Source: Pseudomonas lalucatii (lineage in GTDB: Bacteria > Pseudomonadota > Gammaproteobacteria > Pseudomonadales > Pseudomonadaceae). Taken from it: a DNA stretch of 64,000 bases. Positions 7,554 through 16,232 of the stretch are shown here, one piece after another. A program made the translations under genes and the position numbers. The first letter of the stretch is position 1, and each line of letters starts with the position of its first letter. The notes under the pieces were generated by a model. That model worked only from the letters and a program-made list of their open reading frames with translations, made no database searches and was not told where the DNA came from. The stretch is taken from NCBI RefSeq assembly GCF_018398425.1, contig NZ_JADPMV010000001.1, positions 744,001-808,000 on the forward strand. Direction: 5' to 3'.

Positions 7554-9008
7554 ATGGCTTTGCCGACCCTAAGAATCATCGCGTTTATCAACGGCATCTT
7601 TCTGATCACCCTGGCCATCAGCATGGTCGTCCCGATGTTCACCCTGCTGATCTTCGAACGGGCGCACGAACTGAACGCGTTCCTCTGGTCCAGCCTGATC
7701 ACCTTCGTCGCCGGTCTCGCCATGGTGGCCCAGGGCCGCCCGAAGAATACCCAGCTGCGCCCGCGCGACATGTACATGCTGACCGTCTCGAGCTGGCTGC
7801 TGGTGTGCGTGTTCGCCGCCGTGCCCTTCATGTTCACCCAGCACATCAGCTACACCGACGCCTTCTTCGAGAGCATGTCCGGCATCACCACCACCGGCGC
7901 CACCGTGCTCAGCGGCCTGGACAGCATGTCCCCGGGCATCCTGATCTGGCGCTCGCTGCTGCACTGGCTCGGCGGCATCGGCTTCATCGGCATGGCCGTG
8001 GCGATCCTGCCGATGCTGCGCATCGGTGGTATGCGCCTGTTCCAGACCGAGTCCTCGGATCGTTCGGAAAAGGTCATGCCGCGCTCGCACATGGTCGCCA
8101 AGTACATGATCGCGGCCTACGTGGGCCTCAGCCTGCTCAGCGTGCTGGCCTTCTGGCTGGCGGGCATGGGCCTGTTCGACGCGATCAACCACACCATGTC
8201 GGCCATCGCCACCGGCGGCTTCTCCACCTCGGACCGCTCCCTGGGCAACTGGAGCCAACCCGCGGTGCACTGGGTGGCGGTGGTGGTGATGATCCTCGGC
8301 AGCCTGCCCTTCGCCCTGTACGTCTCGAGCATGCGCGGCAACTACCGCGCGCTGCTCAGGGACCAGCAGGTGCAGGGCTTCCTCGGCATCCTGCTGTGCA
8401 CCTGGCTGGTGCTCGGCACCTGGTACTGCCTGACGTCCGGACTGCATTGGCTGGAGGCCATCCGCCACGTGGCGGTCAACAGCACCTCGATCATGACCAC
8501 CAGCGGCTTCGCCGTGGGTGACTACACCCTGTGGGGCGGTTTCGCCGGCATGCTGTTCTTCTACCTGGGCTTCATCGGCGGCTGCTCGGGCTCCACCGCC
8601 GGCGGCCTGAAGATCTTCCGCTTCCAGGTCGCCTACGTGTTGCTCAAGGCCAACCTGAAGCAGTTGGTCCATCCCCGCGCGGTGATCAAGCAGCAATACA
8701 ACATGCACCGTCTGGACGAGGACATCGTCCGCTCGATCCTGACCTTCTCCTTCTTCTTCACCATCACCATCGCCGGCCTGGCCCTGGCCCTGACCCTCTG
8801 CGGCCTGGACTGGATCACCGCGCTGAGCGGCGCCGCCAGCGCCGTCTCCGGGGTGGGCCCGGGCATGGGGCCGATCATCGGTCCGGCCGGCAACTATGCC
8901 CCGCTGCCGGACATCGCCAAGTGGCTGCTGACCGCCGGCATGCTGCTCGGTCGCCTGGAGATCCTCACGGTGCTGGTGCTGCTGATGCCGTCCTTCTGGC
9001 GCCACTGA
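7554..9008 (+). CDS. trkH: Trk potassium uptake transporter TrkH
   Basis: A 484-residue inner-membrane K+ translocating subunit of the Trk system, which works with the NAD-binding TrkA (encoded elsewhere). All four pore-loop selectivity segments are visible: ITTTGATVLSG (near residue 110), AIATGGFSTSD, SIMTTSGFAVGD and SAVSGVGPGMGP. The membrane-pair repeats and the full length fit the TrkH/TrkG family. The N-terminal sequence MALPTLRIIAF is shared with the remnant just upstream. The stop is followed within about 30 bp by the convergent AraC gene. Confidence 0.95.
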   Translation: MALPTLRIIAFINGIFLITLAISMVVPMFTLLIFERAHELNAFLWSSLITFVAGLAMVAQGRPKNTQLRPRDMYMLTVSSWLLVCVFAAVPFMFTQHISYTDAFFESMSGITTTGATVLSGLDSMSPGILIWRSLLHWLGGIGFIGMAVAILPMLRIGGMRLFQTESSDRSEKVMPRSHMVAKYMIAAYVGLSLLSVLAFWLAGMGLFDAINHTMSAIATGGFSTSDRSLGNWSQPAVHWVAVVVMILGSLPFALYVSSMRGNYRALLRDQQVQGFLGILLCTWLVLGTWYCLTSGLHWLEAIRHVAVNSTSIMTTSGFAVGDYTLWGGFAGMLFFYLGFIGGCSGSTAGGLKIFRFQVAYVLLKANLKQLVHPRAVIKQQYNMHRLDEDIVRSILTFSFFFTITIAGLALALTLCGLDWITALSGAASAVSGVGPGMGPIIGPAGNYAPLPDIAKWLLTAGMLLGRLEILTVLVLLMPSFWRH

Positions 9009-9039
9009 CGGCGCCAGGGCGGCCACGCCACCGCCCCCG

Positions 9040-10041
9040 TTAGAGACGCGCGCGGTATTCCCCGGGGGTGATGGCGAACCAGCGGCGGAAGGCGCGGAAG
9101 AAATTGCTCGGGTCGGCGAAGCCCAGCAGGTAGGAGACCTCCAGCAGGGTCAGGTTGGGCTGGCCGAGGTACTGCTCGGCCAGTTCGCGGCGGGTGTCGT
9201 CGAGCAACTGCTGGAAGCTGGTGCCTTCTTCCTGCAGGCGTCGCTGCAGGGTGCGCTGCGACAGATGCAGCGCCTGTGCCACCGCCTCGCGCTTGGGCTC
9301 GCCCCGGGGCAACAGACGGCACAGCACCTGGCGGGCCAGATGGGTCACCCGGCTCTCCGAGAAGCGCGCCAGATACTCGCCGGCGAACCTGTCATGCAGC
9401 TGCGCCAGGGCTTCGTTGGCGCTCGGCAGGGGCATCTCCAGGTCCGCCCGCTCGAACAACAGGGCGTAATGCGCCGCATTGAACTTCAGCGGCGCCTGGA
9501 ACACCTGCTCGAAAGGCTGCAGGTCGGCCGGCGGGTCGCCCTGGAACAGGATCTGCTGCGGACGCAGCGACTGGCCGGTCATCCAGCGGCAGAAGGCCAG
9601 GGCATAGGCCAGCGAGGCCTCGGCACTCTGGCGCGCCGGCGGCAGGCGATCGCCATGGATCGCCAGGACCAGCTCGTAACCCTGGGGGGTGGGCCGAAAG
9701 CTCAGGTCGGCACCCTCGGCGATGATCCGCTGGTAGCGCACCAGGCGGGTCAACCCCTCCTTCAGTGTGCGGCTGGACATCAGCGCATAGCCGACCACAT
9801 GAAAGGACGCCGGACGCACCACCCTGGCCATGTTCAGGCCGATCGCCGGGTTGCCCGACAGCTCCACCGCCCGCTGCCACAGGCGGGTCATGCCATCCTG
9901 CGCGAAGCGGGCCTCCGGGTCGTGCAGGGCGGCGTAATCCAGCCCCAGCGCGGGGAAGATCGTCCGGCAATCGACACCGCCCATTTCCAGCGCCTGGACG
10001 ATGCCCAGGGCCCAGCTCGACGACGTGGTACGTTCGCTCAT
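9040..10041 (-). CDS. AraC-family transcriptional regulator (Arabinose_bd-type N-terminal domain)
   Basis: A 333-residue regulator. The N-terminal 200 residues match the ligand-binding-like domain of OruR/ArgR-type and other AraC relatives in Pseudomonas (EMGGVDCRTIFPALGLDY, NPAIGLNMARVV, FHVVGYALMSSRTLKEGL). The C-terminal AraC domain has both helix-turn-helix units: VAQALHLSQRTLQRRLQEEG, then VSYLLGFADPSNFFRAFRRW and the closing TPGEYRAR. The ligand and targets are unknown. The start MSERTTSSSW at 10041 is favoured over an upstream in-frame ATG because family similarity begins here. It converges on trkH and is divergent from the DUF962 gene. Confidence 0.88.
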   Translation of the reverse strand: MSERTTSSSWALGIVQALEMGGVDCRTIFPALGLDYAALHDPEARFAQDGMTRLWQRAVELSGNPAIGLNMARVVRPASFHVVGYALMSSRTLKEGLTRLVRYQRIIAEGADLSFRPTPQGYELVLAIHGDRLPPARQSAEASLAYALAFCRWMTGQSLRPQQILFQGDPPADLQPFEQVFQAPLKFNAAHYALLFERADLEMPLPSANEALAQLHDRFAGEYLARFSESRVTHLARQVLCRLLPRGEPKREAVAQALHLSQRTLQRRLQEEGTSFQQLLDDTRRELAEQYLGQPNLTLLEVSYLLGFADPSNFFRAFRRWFAITPGEYRARL

Positions 10042-10211
10042 GGGATTTTTCTTGTTAGCTATTGATGAAGCCGCCCCGGCGGGCTGGTGACACAAGGGTA
10101 CTAAACTGGCACCCAATGTCACTGGCCCCGCCGGGCAGGCGGCTTAGACTGCAGAAAAGCCCCGTCCGCCTCAATGACCGACGCGGCCAACCCCGCCCCA
10201 GGAGGCGCGCC

Positions 10212-10529
10212 ATGACCAGCCAGACCCAGCCGCGTTACCACAGCTTCGCCGAGTTCTACCCCTACTACCTGCAGGAGCACAGCAACCCTGTCTGTCGGCG
10301 CCTGCACTATGTCGGCAGCCTGCTGGTCCTGGGCATTCTCGGTTATGCCCTGGCCACCCAGCAATGGCTATGGCTGCTCGCCCTGCCCTTCGCCGGCTAT
10401 GGTTTTGCCTGGCTCGGTCACTTCGTGTTCGAGAAGAATCGCCCGGCCACCTTCCAGTACCCGCTGTACAGCTTTGCCGGCGACTGGGTCATGCTCAAGG
10501 ACGCCTTTACCGGCCGCATCAAGTTCTAG
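10212..10529 (+). CDS. DUF962/Mpo1-like membrane protein
   Basis: A 105-residue protein of the DUF962 (YGL010w/Mpo1-like) family. It starts with the family motif FAEFYPYYLQEHSNP and RRLHYVGS, has two membrane helices (about residues 34-66), and then the conserved WLGHFVFEKNRPATFQ and PLYSFAGDW. Yeast Mpo1 is a 2-hydroxy fatty acid dioxygenase with conserved His residues; the His of QEH, RLHY and GHF are the equivalents here. Whether this short bacterial form has that activity is unknown. GGAGG stands 6-7 bases before the ATG. A TAGACT element (10145-10150) upstream resembles a -10 box. Confidence 0.85.
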   Translation: MTSQTQPRYHSFAEFYPYYLQEHSNPVCRRLHYVGSLLVLGILGYALATQQWLWLLALPFAGYGFAWLGHFVFEKNRPATFQYPLYSFAGDWVMLKDAFTGRIKF

Positions 10530-10646
10530 GCAATCGCCCGTCGGCCCTGGGCGCGCATCGCAGCCCGCAGCCGAAGCCACTCCCGGCTGGCGAACGCCGC
10601 CGTCGCGACCGCCCAGCCCCCGCAGCCCGCCGCTGGGCCACGATGC

Positions 10647-10676
10647 TTGGCTGTCGCCCGGGCGCTTGGTTATGAT
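10647..10676 (+). promoter_or_regulatory. Putative sigma-70 promoter for cyaB
   Basis: TTGGCT at 10647-10652 and TATGAT at 10671-10676 are separated by 18 bp and match the -35/-10 consensus at four and five of six positions. It lies about 90 bp upstream of the cyaB start. The rest of the 239-bp gap shows no other gene. Confidence 0.45.
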
Positions 10677-10768
10677 CCCGGCTTCGTCTGCAGCTTGGCC
10701 CAGAGCTTGCAGACACCCCAGGCGTCCAGCAGAGGCGTCAGAAAATCAGCAGGGATCGTCTCCACCAT

Positions 10769-12157
10769 ATGAATGCCACCCTCTCGAATCGGCCCCATGC
10801 CTTGCCGGCACCGCCGCTGCGCGAGTACTACTCCCGCGTGCTGGCCTACATTGCCGTGGCCGCCAGCATTGCCGCCGGCACCTATTCCCAGCACTTCGCC
10901 TACGGCATCCTGTGGATGGTGCCCTATGCCCTGCTCTACCCGCACCTGGCTCACCACCTGAGCCTGCGCTTCAAGCGCGAACACCCGCAGCGCACGACCC
11001 TGGCCCTGCTGTTCATCGATGCCCTGCATTGCGGCGCCGCCCTCGCGCTGCTGGGGTTTTCGGTGGTGCCCAGCCTGATGTGCCTGCTGACCCTGGCCTT
11101 CAGCTCCCTGGTGATCGGCGGCTTGCGCCACCTGGGCCTGGCCTTGCTGGTCGCGCTCAGCGGCACCCTGCTCAGCAGCGCGCTGATCGACCTGCGGATC
11201 ACCCCCCAGTCGCCGGCCCTGGTCGCCCTGGTCAGCATCGCCTTCACCACCCTGTATATCTGCATCACCGCCTACTTCGTACACCAGCAGGGCCTGCGCC
11301 TGGCCCAGGTGCGCAGCGAGATCAAGCGCGAGCAGGAGAAAGCCGCGCGCCTGGCGCGCAACCTGGCCAAATACCTGTCGCCCCAGGTGTGGGAGTCGAT
11401 CTTCAGCGGCAAAAAGAGCGTGCGCCTGGAGACCCAGCGCAAGAAGCTCACGGTGTTCTTCTCCGACATCAAGGGCTTCACCGAGCTGTCCGAGGAACTG
11501 GAAGCCGAGGCCCTGACCGACCTGCTCAACAGCTACCTCAACGAGATGTCGAAGATCTGCCTGAAATATGGCGGCACCATCGACAAGTTCATCGGCGACA
11601 GCGTCATGGTGTTCTTCGGCGACCCGGCCAGCAAGGGCGCCAAGAAGGATGCGGTGGCGGCGGTGTCCATGGCCATCGCCATGCGCAAGCACATGAAGGT
11701 GCTGCGCCAGCAATGGCGCAGCCAGGGCATCACCAAACCCCTGGAGATCCGCATGGGCCTGAACACCGGCTACTGCACGGTGGGCAACTTCGGCGCCGAC
11801 ACGCGCATGGACTACACCATCATCGGCCGCGACGTGAACCTCGCCAGCCGCCTGGAGAGTGCCGCCGAAGCCGGCGAGATCCTCATCTCCCATGAGACCT
11901 ACTCCCTGGTCAAGGACCTGATCATGTGCCGCGACAAGGGCCAGATCGGCGTCAAGGGCTTCACCCGCCCGGTGCAGATCTACCAGGTGGTGGATTTCCG
12001 CCGCGACCTGGGCGCCACCTCCAGCTACGTCGAGCACGAACTGCCCGGCTTCTCCATGTACCTGGACACCAACGGCATCCAGAACTTCGACAAGCAGCGG
12101 GTCATCCAGGCCCTGCAGCAGGCCGCCGAGAAGCTGCGCGACAAGGTCATCATGTGA
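10769..12157 (+). CDS. cyaB: Class III adenylate cyclase CyaB with MASE2 membrane domain
   Basis: A 462-residue membrane adenylate cyclase making cAMP, which in Pseudomonas activates the CRP-like regulator Vfr. The N-terminal MASE2 domain (residues about 10-180) has paired hydrophobic helices (YIAVAASIAAGTYSQHFAYG, LLFIDALHCGAALALL). A short helix with YLSPQVWE leads to the catalytic domain. Metal-binding Asp233 sits in FFSDIKGFTELS and Asp277 in FIGDSVMVFFGD; GLNTGYCTVGNFG and the Asn/Arg motif of GRDVNLASRLESAAEAGE complete the site. A C-terminal extension of about 60 residues follows. Length and layout match P. aeruginosa CyaB, and the neighbours (plcP/agt) match as well. Confidence 0.95.
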   Translation: MNATLSNRPHALPAPPLREYYSRVLAYIAVAASIAAGTYSQHFAYGILWMVPYALLYPHLAHHLSLRFKREHPQRTTLALLFIDALHCGAALALLGFSVVPSLMCLLTLAFSSLVIGGLRHLGLALLVALSGTLLSSALIDLRITPQSPALVALVSIAFTTLYICITAYFVHQQGLRLAQVRSEIKREQEKAARLARNLAKYLSPQVWESIFSGKKSVRLETQRKKLTVFFSDIKGFTELSEELEAEALTDLLNSYLNEMSKICLKYGGTIDKFIGDSVMVFFGDPASKGAKKDAVAAVSMAIAMRKHMKVLRQQWRSQGITKPLEIRMGLNTGYCTVGNFGADTRMDYTIIGRDVNLASRLESAAEAGEILISHETYSLVKDLIMCRDKGQIGVKGFTRPVQIYQVVDFRRDLGATSSYVEHELPGFSMYLDTNGIQNFDKQRVIQALQQAAEKLRDKVIM

Positions 12158-12163
12158 ACGAGC

Positions 12164-12185
12164 GAAGCCGCCCGCGGGCGGCTTC
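12164..12185. terminator. Perfect palindrome between convergent cyaB and agt
   Basis: A fully self-complementary 22-base sequence beginning GAAGCCGCCC lies seven bases after the cyaB stop and before the stop of the convergent glycosyltransferase gene. It has no long T run, so it is a hairpin that may end or protect both transcripts rather than a textbook rho-independent terminator. Confidence 0.5.
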
Positions 12186-12217
12186 GGCGTAGGCGGCTGC
12201 GCGGCGCCGAACCTGGC

Positions 12218-13255
12218 CTAGCGTTCGGGAGCCGGGGCCAACCCGGCGGCGCAGGGCTCGCCGTCGAGCAACGGCTGTTGCGCCAGGAACTCCAGGGCCG
12301 AGGCCCGCCAGGACTGGCGCGCCGCCAGTTCGGCGCAACCTGCCCGGTCCAGCTCCAGCGCGCCCAGGCAGGCCTCGCGCAGGTCCTCGGCCATCACCCC
12401 GTTGACGCCCTGTTCCAGGACATCCAGCGGCCCCGGCACCGGGAACGCGGCCACCGGCGTACCGCAGGCCAGGGCCTCGAGCATCACCAGGCCGTAGGTG
12501 TCGGTACGCGAGGGGAACACCAGCACGCTGGCCTGGCGATAGGCCTCGGCCAGGGCCTCGCCATGCCGGTAGCCGAGAAACTTCACCCGCGGGTAGCGCG
12601 CCTGCAGCGCTTCGCGCTGCGGACCATCGCCGACCACCTGCTTCTCCCCCGGCAGGTCGAGGGCGAGGAAAGCCTCCAGGTTTTTCTCCGGGGCGATGCG
12701 CCCGACGCAGAGGAACACCGGCTGCACACTGCCCAGTCCCGACACCGGCGGATGGAACAGCCGGGTGTCGACCCCCTTGCGCCACAGCACCAGGCCTTGC
12801 AGCCGCCATCCGGCCAGCTCGGCGCGCAGGCGCTCGGTACTCACCAGCACGGCCTGGCTCGGCCGATGAAACCAGCGCAGGTAGGCGTAGCCCCAGCTCA
12901 GCGGCAGCCAGCGCCAGCGGGTATTGAGGTACTCGGGAAAGCGCGTGTGGATGGCGCTGGAAAACGCCAGCCGACGCTTGCCCAACCAGCGCCGCGCGGC
13001 CCAGCCGAGCGGGCCTTCGGTGGCGAGGTGAACGCAGTCCGGGCGGAAGTCGCGGATCGCCGGCCCGACACGCCAGAGGTCCCACGCCAGCGGAATCTCC
13101 GGGTAGGTCGGGCAGGGTCGCGTGCGGAAGTCCTGCGGCGACAGCAGCTTGACCTGATGGCCCAGGCCGCGCAGCTCGGCGACCAGCGCCTGCAGGCTGG
13201 TGACCACGCCGTTGACCTGCGGCGCCCAGGCATCGGAGACGATCAGTATCCTCAT
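12218..13255 (-). CDS. agt: Glycosyltransferase family 4 protein, Agt-type lipid glycosyltransferase
   Basis: A 345-residue GT-B glycosyltransferase. It starts MRILIVSDAWAPQVNGVV with the glycine/asparagine loop of GT4 enzymes. It continues FSSAIHTRFPEYL, the central LCVGRIAPEKNLEAFL and VVGDGPQREAL, and the nucleotide-sugar-binding FPSRTDTYGLVMLEALACGTPV. It overlaps the metallophosphoesterase gene by 4 bp (ATGA), implying translational coupling. A PlcP-like phosphoesterase coupled to such a transferase is the known phosphate-starvation lipid-remodelling module: PlcP cuts phospholipid to diacylglycerol and Agt adds a sugar to it. The P. aeruginosa equivalents lie next to cyaB in the same order. 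The sugar donor cannot be read from sequence. Confidence 0.85.
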   Translation of the reverse strand: MRILIVSDAWAPQVNGVVTSLQALVAELRGLGHQVKLLSPQDFRTRPCPTYPEIPLAWDLWRVGPAIRDFRPDCVHLATEGPLGWAARRWLGKRRLAFSSAIHTRFPEYLNTRWRWLPLSWGYAYLRWFHRPSQAVLVSTERLRAELAGWRLQGLVLWRKGVDTRLFHPPVSGLGSVQPVFLCVGRIAPEKNLEAFLALDLPGEKQVVGDGPQREALQARYPRVKFLGYRHGEALAEAYRQASVLVFPSRTDTYGLVMLEALACGTPVAAFPVPGPLDVLEQGVNGVMAEDLREACLGALELDRAGCAELAARQSWRASALEFLAQQPLLDGEPCAAGLAPAPER

Positions 13256-14076
13256 GCCAGCGGCTCGACGACGGCCGGCCGCTCTGCCTCATGAAGCTCC
13301 TGAGCCGCCTGCTCCTCGGCGAGCCGGTAGAGCACGATGCTGCCGTCCAGCTGCTCGATCAGCGCCGTGCAGGACTCCACCCAGTCGCCGCAGTTCATGT
13401 ATTCGACACCGCCCACCGAGCGGATCTCGGCGTGATGGATGTGACCGCAGACCACGCCATTGAAGCCGCGCTTGACGCACTCGTGGGCGATGGCCTCCTC
13501 GAAGTCGCTGATGAAGTTCACCGCACTCTTGACCTTGTGCTTGAGGTAGGCCGACAGCGACCAGTAGCCGTAGCCATAGCGCTGGCGCCAGTGATTGAGC
13601 CAGCGGTTCAGGGTCAGGGTGAATTCGTAGGCCGAGTCACCGAGGAACGCCAGCCAGCGGTGATAGCGGGTGATCACATCGAACTGGTCGCCGTGGATCA
13701 CCAGCAGGCGCCGGCCATCGGCGGTGAGGTGCTCGGCCTCGTCGACCAGCTGGATATTGCCCAGCACCAGGCTGGAATAGCGGCGCAGGAACTCGTCATG
13801 GTTGCCGGTGACATAGATCACCTCGGTGCCGCGCTTGCTCATCGTCAACAGGCGGCGGATCACGTTGCTGTGCGCCTGGGGCCAGTAGATGCCGCTACGC
13901 AGCTTCCAGCCATCGATGATGTCGCCGACCAGATAGACCCGGTCCGCCTGGTAACGCTTGAGAAAGGCCGCCAGGTGCTCGGCCTGACAATCCCGGGTGC
14001 CCAGGTGGACATCGGAGATCCACAGGGTGCGGACACGTTGCTTACGACTGGGTTTCACCAGCTGTGCGCTGCTCAT
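13252..14076 (-). CDS. plcP: PlcP-type metallophosphoesterase (annotated elsewhere as LpxH-like)
   Basis: A 274-residue calcineurin-like phosphoesterase. The metal-binding motifs are all present: WISDVHLGTRD, VGDIIDGW, VTGNHDEFLRR, VIHGDQFDVI and VCGHIHHAEIR. Family members are often called UDP-2,3-diacylglucosamine diphosphatase, but this longer type paired with a GT4 enzyme is the PlcP phospholipase C, which hydrolyses phosphatidylglycerol or phosphatidylethanolamine to diacylglycerol when phosphate is scarce. The start MSSAQLVKPS at 14076 fits the family; the long upstream extension does not. A Pho-box-like array lies about 50 bp upstream. The 3' end overlaps the agt start by 4 bp. Confidence 0.87.
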   Translation of the reverse strand: MSSAQLVKPSRKQRVRTLWISDVHLGTRDCQAEHLAAFLKRYQADRVYLVGDIIDGWKLRSGIYWPQAHSNVIRRLLTMSKRGTEVIYVTGNHDEFLRRYSSLVLGNIQLVDEAEHLTADGRRLLVIHGDQFDVITRYHRWLAFLGDSAYEFTLTLNRWLNHWRQRYGYGYWSLSAYLKHKVKSAVNFISDFEEAIAHECVKRGFNGVVCGHIHHAEIRSVGGVEYMNCGDWVESCTALIEQLDGSIVLYRLAEEQAAQELHEAERPAVVEPLA

Positions 14077-14118
14077 GGGCGGCCTCCGGCAGGGTTTCGA
14101 CGAGCATGGGCGAGGGGG

Positions 14119-14158
14119 GTGAAGCGCGTATGACAGCCAGGTTGCAATCGGGTGACGA
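14119..14158 (-). promoter_or_regulatory. Pho-box-like array upstream of plcP
   Basis: On the minus strand one perfect PhoB half-site CTGTCAT (plus-strand ATGACAG, 14130-14136) is flanked at exact 11-bp phasing by weaker seven-base units: GCTTCAC on the plcP side (14119-14125), and TTGCAAC (14141-14147) then TCGTCAC (14152-14158) on the far side. The consensus is two CTGTCAT units separated by 4 bp. Only one unit is perfect, so the call rests on phasing and on the known phosphate control of plcP/agt. The position, about 45-80 bp before the plcP ATG, is suitable. Confidence 0.5.
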
Positions 14159-14212
14159 GGCCATTTACCCGCTATTGGGGTTAGACTGACCGCCCTGCTC
14201 GAGGAACCGCCC

Positions 14213-14965
14213 ATGTCTGCGCTGCTATCCCTGCGCCACTACAGCCACGACCTGCTCAGCCATAGCCACGGCCATGCCCAGCTGGTATTCGGCCTGAGCG
14301 GGCGGCTGGACTTCGAAGTGGCCGGCCGCTCCAGCCAGGTGATCCGCCAGACGCTGGCGGTGGTCCCGGCCGAGACCCGCCATGCCTGCGGCAGCCGCGA
14401 GGGTAGCCAGTGCCTGGTGCTCGACGTGCCCTCACAGCAGTGGCTGCAGCAGCGCCTGGGCGATCACGCCGACGCCAGCCTGCGCCTGCTCGACCGGCCC
14501 GGGTCGCTGGCCCTCGACACGCCGCAGAGCCAGCTGGTCAGCTGGCTCGCCGCCAGCCCGATCAATGACCCGGTCATCGCCGAGCAGGGCGCCGCCCTGC
14601 TCCTGGCCAGCCTGGCGGCCGGAGCGCAACGCCTCGGGGAAGGCCGTCGCCTGCCATTGGCCGCCCTCGACGCCCATATCGACCGGCACGCCGCCCACCC
14701 CCTGCAGGTCGGCGACCTGGCGCGCCTGGCGGGCCTGTCCACCGCGCGTTTCCATACCCGCTTCCTCGACGAAGTCGGGCAGACGCCGATGGAGTACGTG
14801 CGCCGCCGGCGCCTGCAACTGGCCCGGCACCTGCTGGAGAACAGCCACCTGAGCGTCGGCGACATCGCCGCGCGGGTCGGCTACGGCTCGCAGAGCGCCT
14901 TCACCGCTGCCCTCTCGCGCCAGTTCGGCATGACGCCGCGGGCCTTGCGCCGCGCCTGCGAGTAG
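14213..14965 (+). CDS. AraC-family transcriptional regulator with cupin N-terminal domain
   Basis: A 250-residue AraC regulator. The N-terminal cupin-type effector domain has HSHGHAQLVFGLSGRLDF and VVPAETRHACGS. The C-terminal DNA-binding domain has LARLAGLSTARFHTRFLDEV and, as second unit, IAARVGYGSQSAFTAALSRQFG with the closing TPRALRRA. The effector and targets are unknown. The gene diverges from plcP, so the 136-bp gap holds both promoters; TAGACT at 14182-14187 is a possible -10 for this gene. Whether it regulates csaA and the DMT exporter downstream is not shown by sequence. Confidence 0.88.
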   Translation: MSALLSLRHYSHDLLSHSHGHAQLVFGLSGRLDFEVAGRSSQVIRQTLAVVPAETRHACGSREGSQCLVLDVPSQQWLQQRLGDHADASLRLLDRPGSLALDTPQSQLVSWLAASPINDPVIAEQGAALLLASLAAGAQRLGEGRRLPLAALDAHIDRHAAHPLQVGDLARLAGLSTARFHTRFLDEVGQTPMEYVRRRRLQLARHLLENSHLSVGDIAARVGYGSQSAFTAALSRQFGMTPRALRRACE

Positions 14966-15048
14966 CGCGACAAAACCCGCGATTCGCGCGACAGACACCA
15001 CCCGAAGCGCCCCCTAGACTGCATGCCAGGACATACAGTGGAGGCGTT

Positions 15049-15384
15049 ATGCAGTACATCGAATGGGACGATTTCCAGCGAGTCGAGCTGCGGGTGGGCA
15101 CCGTGCTCTCCGCCGAACCGAACGCGAAGGCACTGAAGCCGGCTTACGTGCTGCGCGTCGACCTCGGCGAACTCGGCATCAAGACCTCCAGCGCCCAGGT
15201 GACCGCCCACTACGCCTGCGATGAGCTGATCGGCCGGCAGGTGCTGTGCGTGTGCAACTTCGCCCCCAAGCGCATCGCCGGGGTCCGCTCGGAGATTCTG
15301 GTGACCGGCGTGCATGACGCCGACGACAAGGTGGTGCTGGCCGGTTTCGACAAGACGCTGCCCAACGGGGCACGGCTGGCATGA
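15049..15384 (+). CDS. csaA: CsaA-like tRNA-binding protein
   Basis: A 111-residue OB-fold protein of the CsaA/tRNA_bind family, related to the C-terminal domain of methionyl-tRNA synthetase. Characteristic segments are DFQRVELRVGTVLSAEPN, AYVLRVDLGELGIKTSSAQ, RQVLCVCNFAPKRIAGVRSE and VLVTGVHD-like residues near the end. In Bacillus the homologue has chaperone-like activity; here tRNA binding is the safest description. A TAGACT element at 15015-15020 and a GGAGG site precede the ATG. The last 4 bp overlap the start of the exporter gene, so the two are coupled. Confidence 0.88.
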   Translation: MQYIEWDDFQRVELRVGTVLSAEPNAKALKPAYVLRVDLGELGIKTSSAQVTAHYACDELIGRQVLCVCNFAPKRIAGVRSEILVTGVHDADDKVVLAGFDKTLPNGARLA

Positions 15385-16232
15385 CCGAGCGCAAGGCGTT
15401 GCTGGCGATTCACCTGGGCGCCCTGATGTTCGGTCTCTCGGGAATCTTCGGCAAGTTGGCCGACAGTGCGCCGCTGGCGATAGTCGTCGGCCGCGCGCTG
15501 TTCGCCGTACTGGCCCTGGCGCTGTTCGCCCAGCTGTTCGGACAAGCCGGCGGAAAGCGCCCGGGCGGCGCCCAGCTGGGCCTGCTGGGGCTCGGCGGGC
15601 TGTTGCTCGGCGCCCACTGGCTGACCTTCTTCCAGGCGGTCAACGTCTCCGGCGTGGCCATCGCCACCCTCGGCTTCGCCAGTTTCCCAGCCTTTACCGT
15701 GCTACTGGAGGGGTTGCTGTTCCGCGAGCGCACCCGCCCCAGCGAGTTTCTGATGGTGGGCGTGGTCTGTCTGGGCCTGGTGTTGGTCACCCCCAGCTTC
15801 GACCTGGCCAGCCAGGGCACCGCCGGGTTGCTCTGGGCAATCCTGTCCGGCCTGTTGTTCGCCCTGCTGTCGCTGCTCAATCGGGCCAGCACCCCGGGCG
15901 TCGACCCGGTACGTGCCGCGCTGTGCCAGAACTTCACCGTACTGGCCTGTTTTCTGCCCTTCGCCTGGCCGCTGCTGCCGGGCCTGAGCCTGCTCGACTG
16001 GTTCTGGCTGGCGATGCTCGGGGTGCTCTGCACGGGCCTGGCGCACAGCCTGTTCGTCGCCAGCCTGCGGGTGATCAAGGCCCGCAGCGCCGCGGTGATC
16101 TTCGCCCTGGAGCCGGTCTATGGCATCGCCTTCGCCTGGTGGCTGTTCCACGAGGTGCCGACCCCGAGCATGTTCGCCGGCGGCGCGCTGATCATCCTGG
16201 CGATCTTCGCCTCGGCGCGCATGGCGCGCTGA
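15381..16232 (+). CDS. EamA/DMT-family transporter
   Basis: A 283-residue drug/metabolite-superfamily permease with ten predicted membrane helices in two EamA repeats. The first repeat has MFGLSGIFGKLADSAPLAIV, and the segment FFQAVNVSGVAIATLGFASF is typical. The second repeat ends with ARSAAVIFALEPVYGIAFAWW, the usual EamA repeat signature. The substrate cannot be told. It overlaps csaA by 4 bp at its start, and its stop directly abuts that of the convergent SelW-like gene. Confidence 0.88.
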   Translation: MTERKALLAIHLGALMFGLSGIFGKLADSAPLAIVVGRALFAVLALALFAQLFGQAGGKRPGGAQLGLLGLGGLLLGAHWLTFFQAVNVSGVAIATLGFASFPAFTVLLEGLLFRERTRPSEFLMVGVVCLGLVLVTPSFDLASQGTAGLLWAILSGLLFALLSLLNRASTPGVDPVRAALCQNFTVLACFLPFAWPLLPGLSLLDWFWLAMLGVLCTGLAHSLFVASLRVIKARSAAVIFALEPVYGIAFAWWLFHEVPTPSMFAGGALIILAIFASARMAR

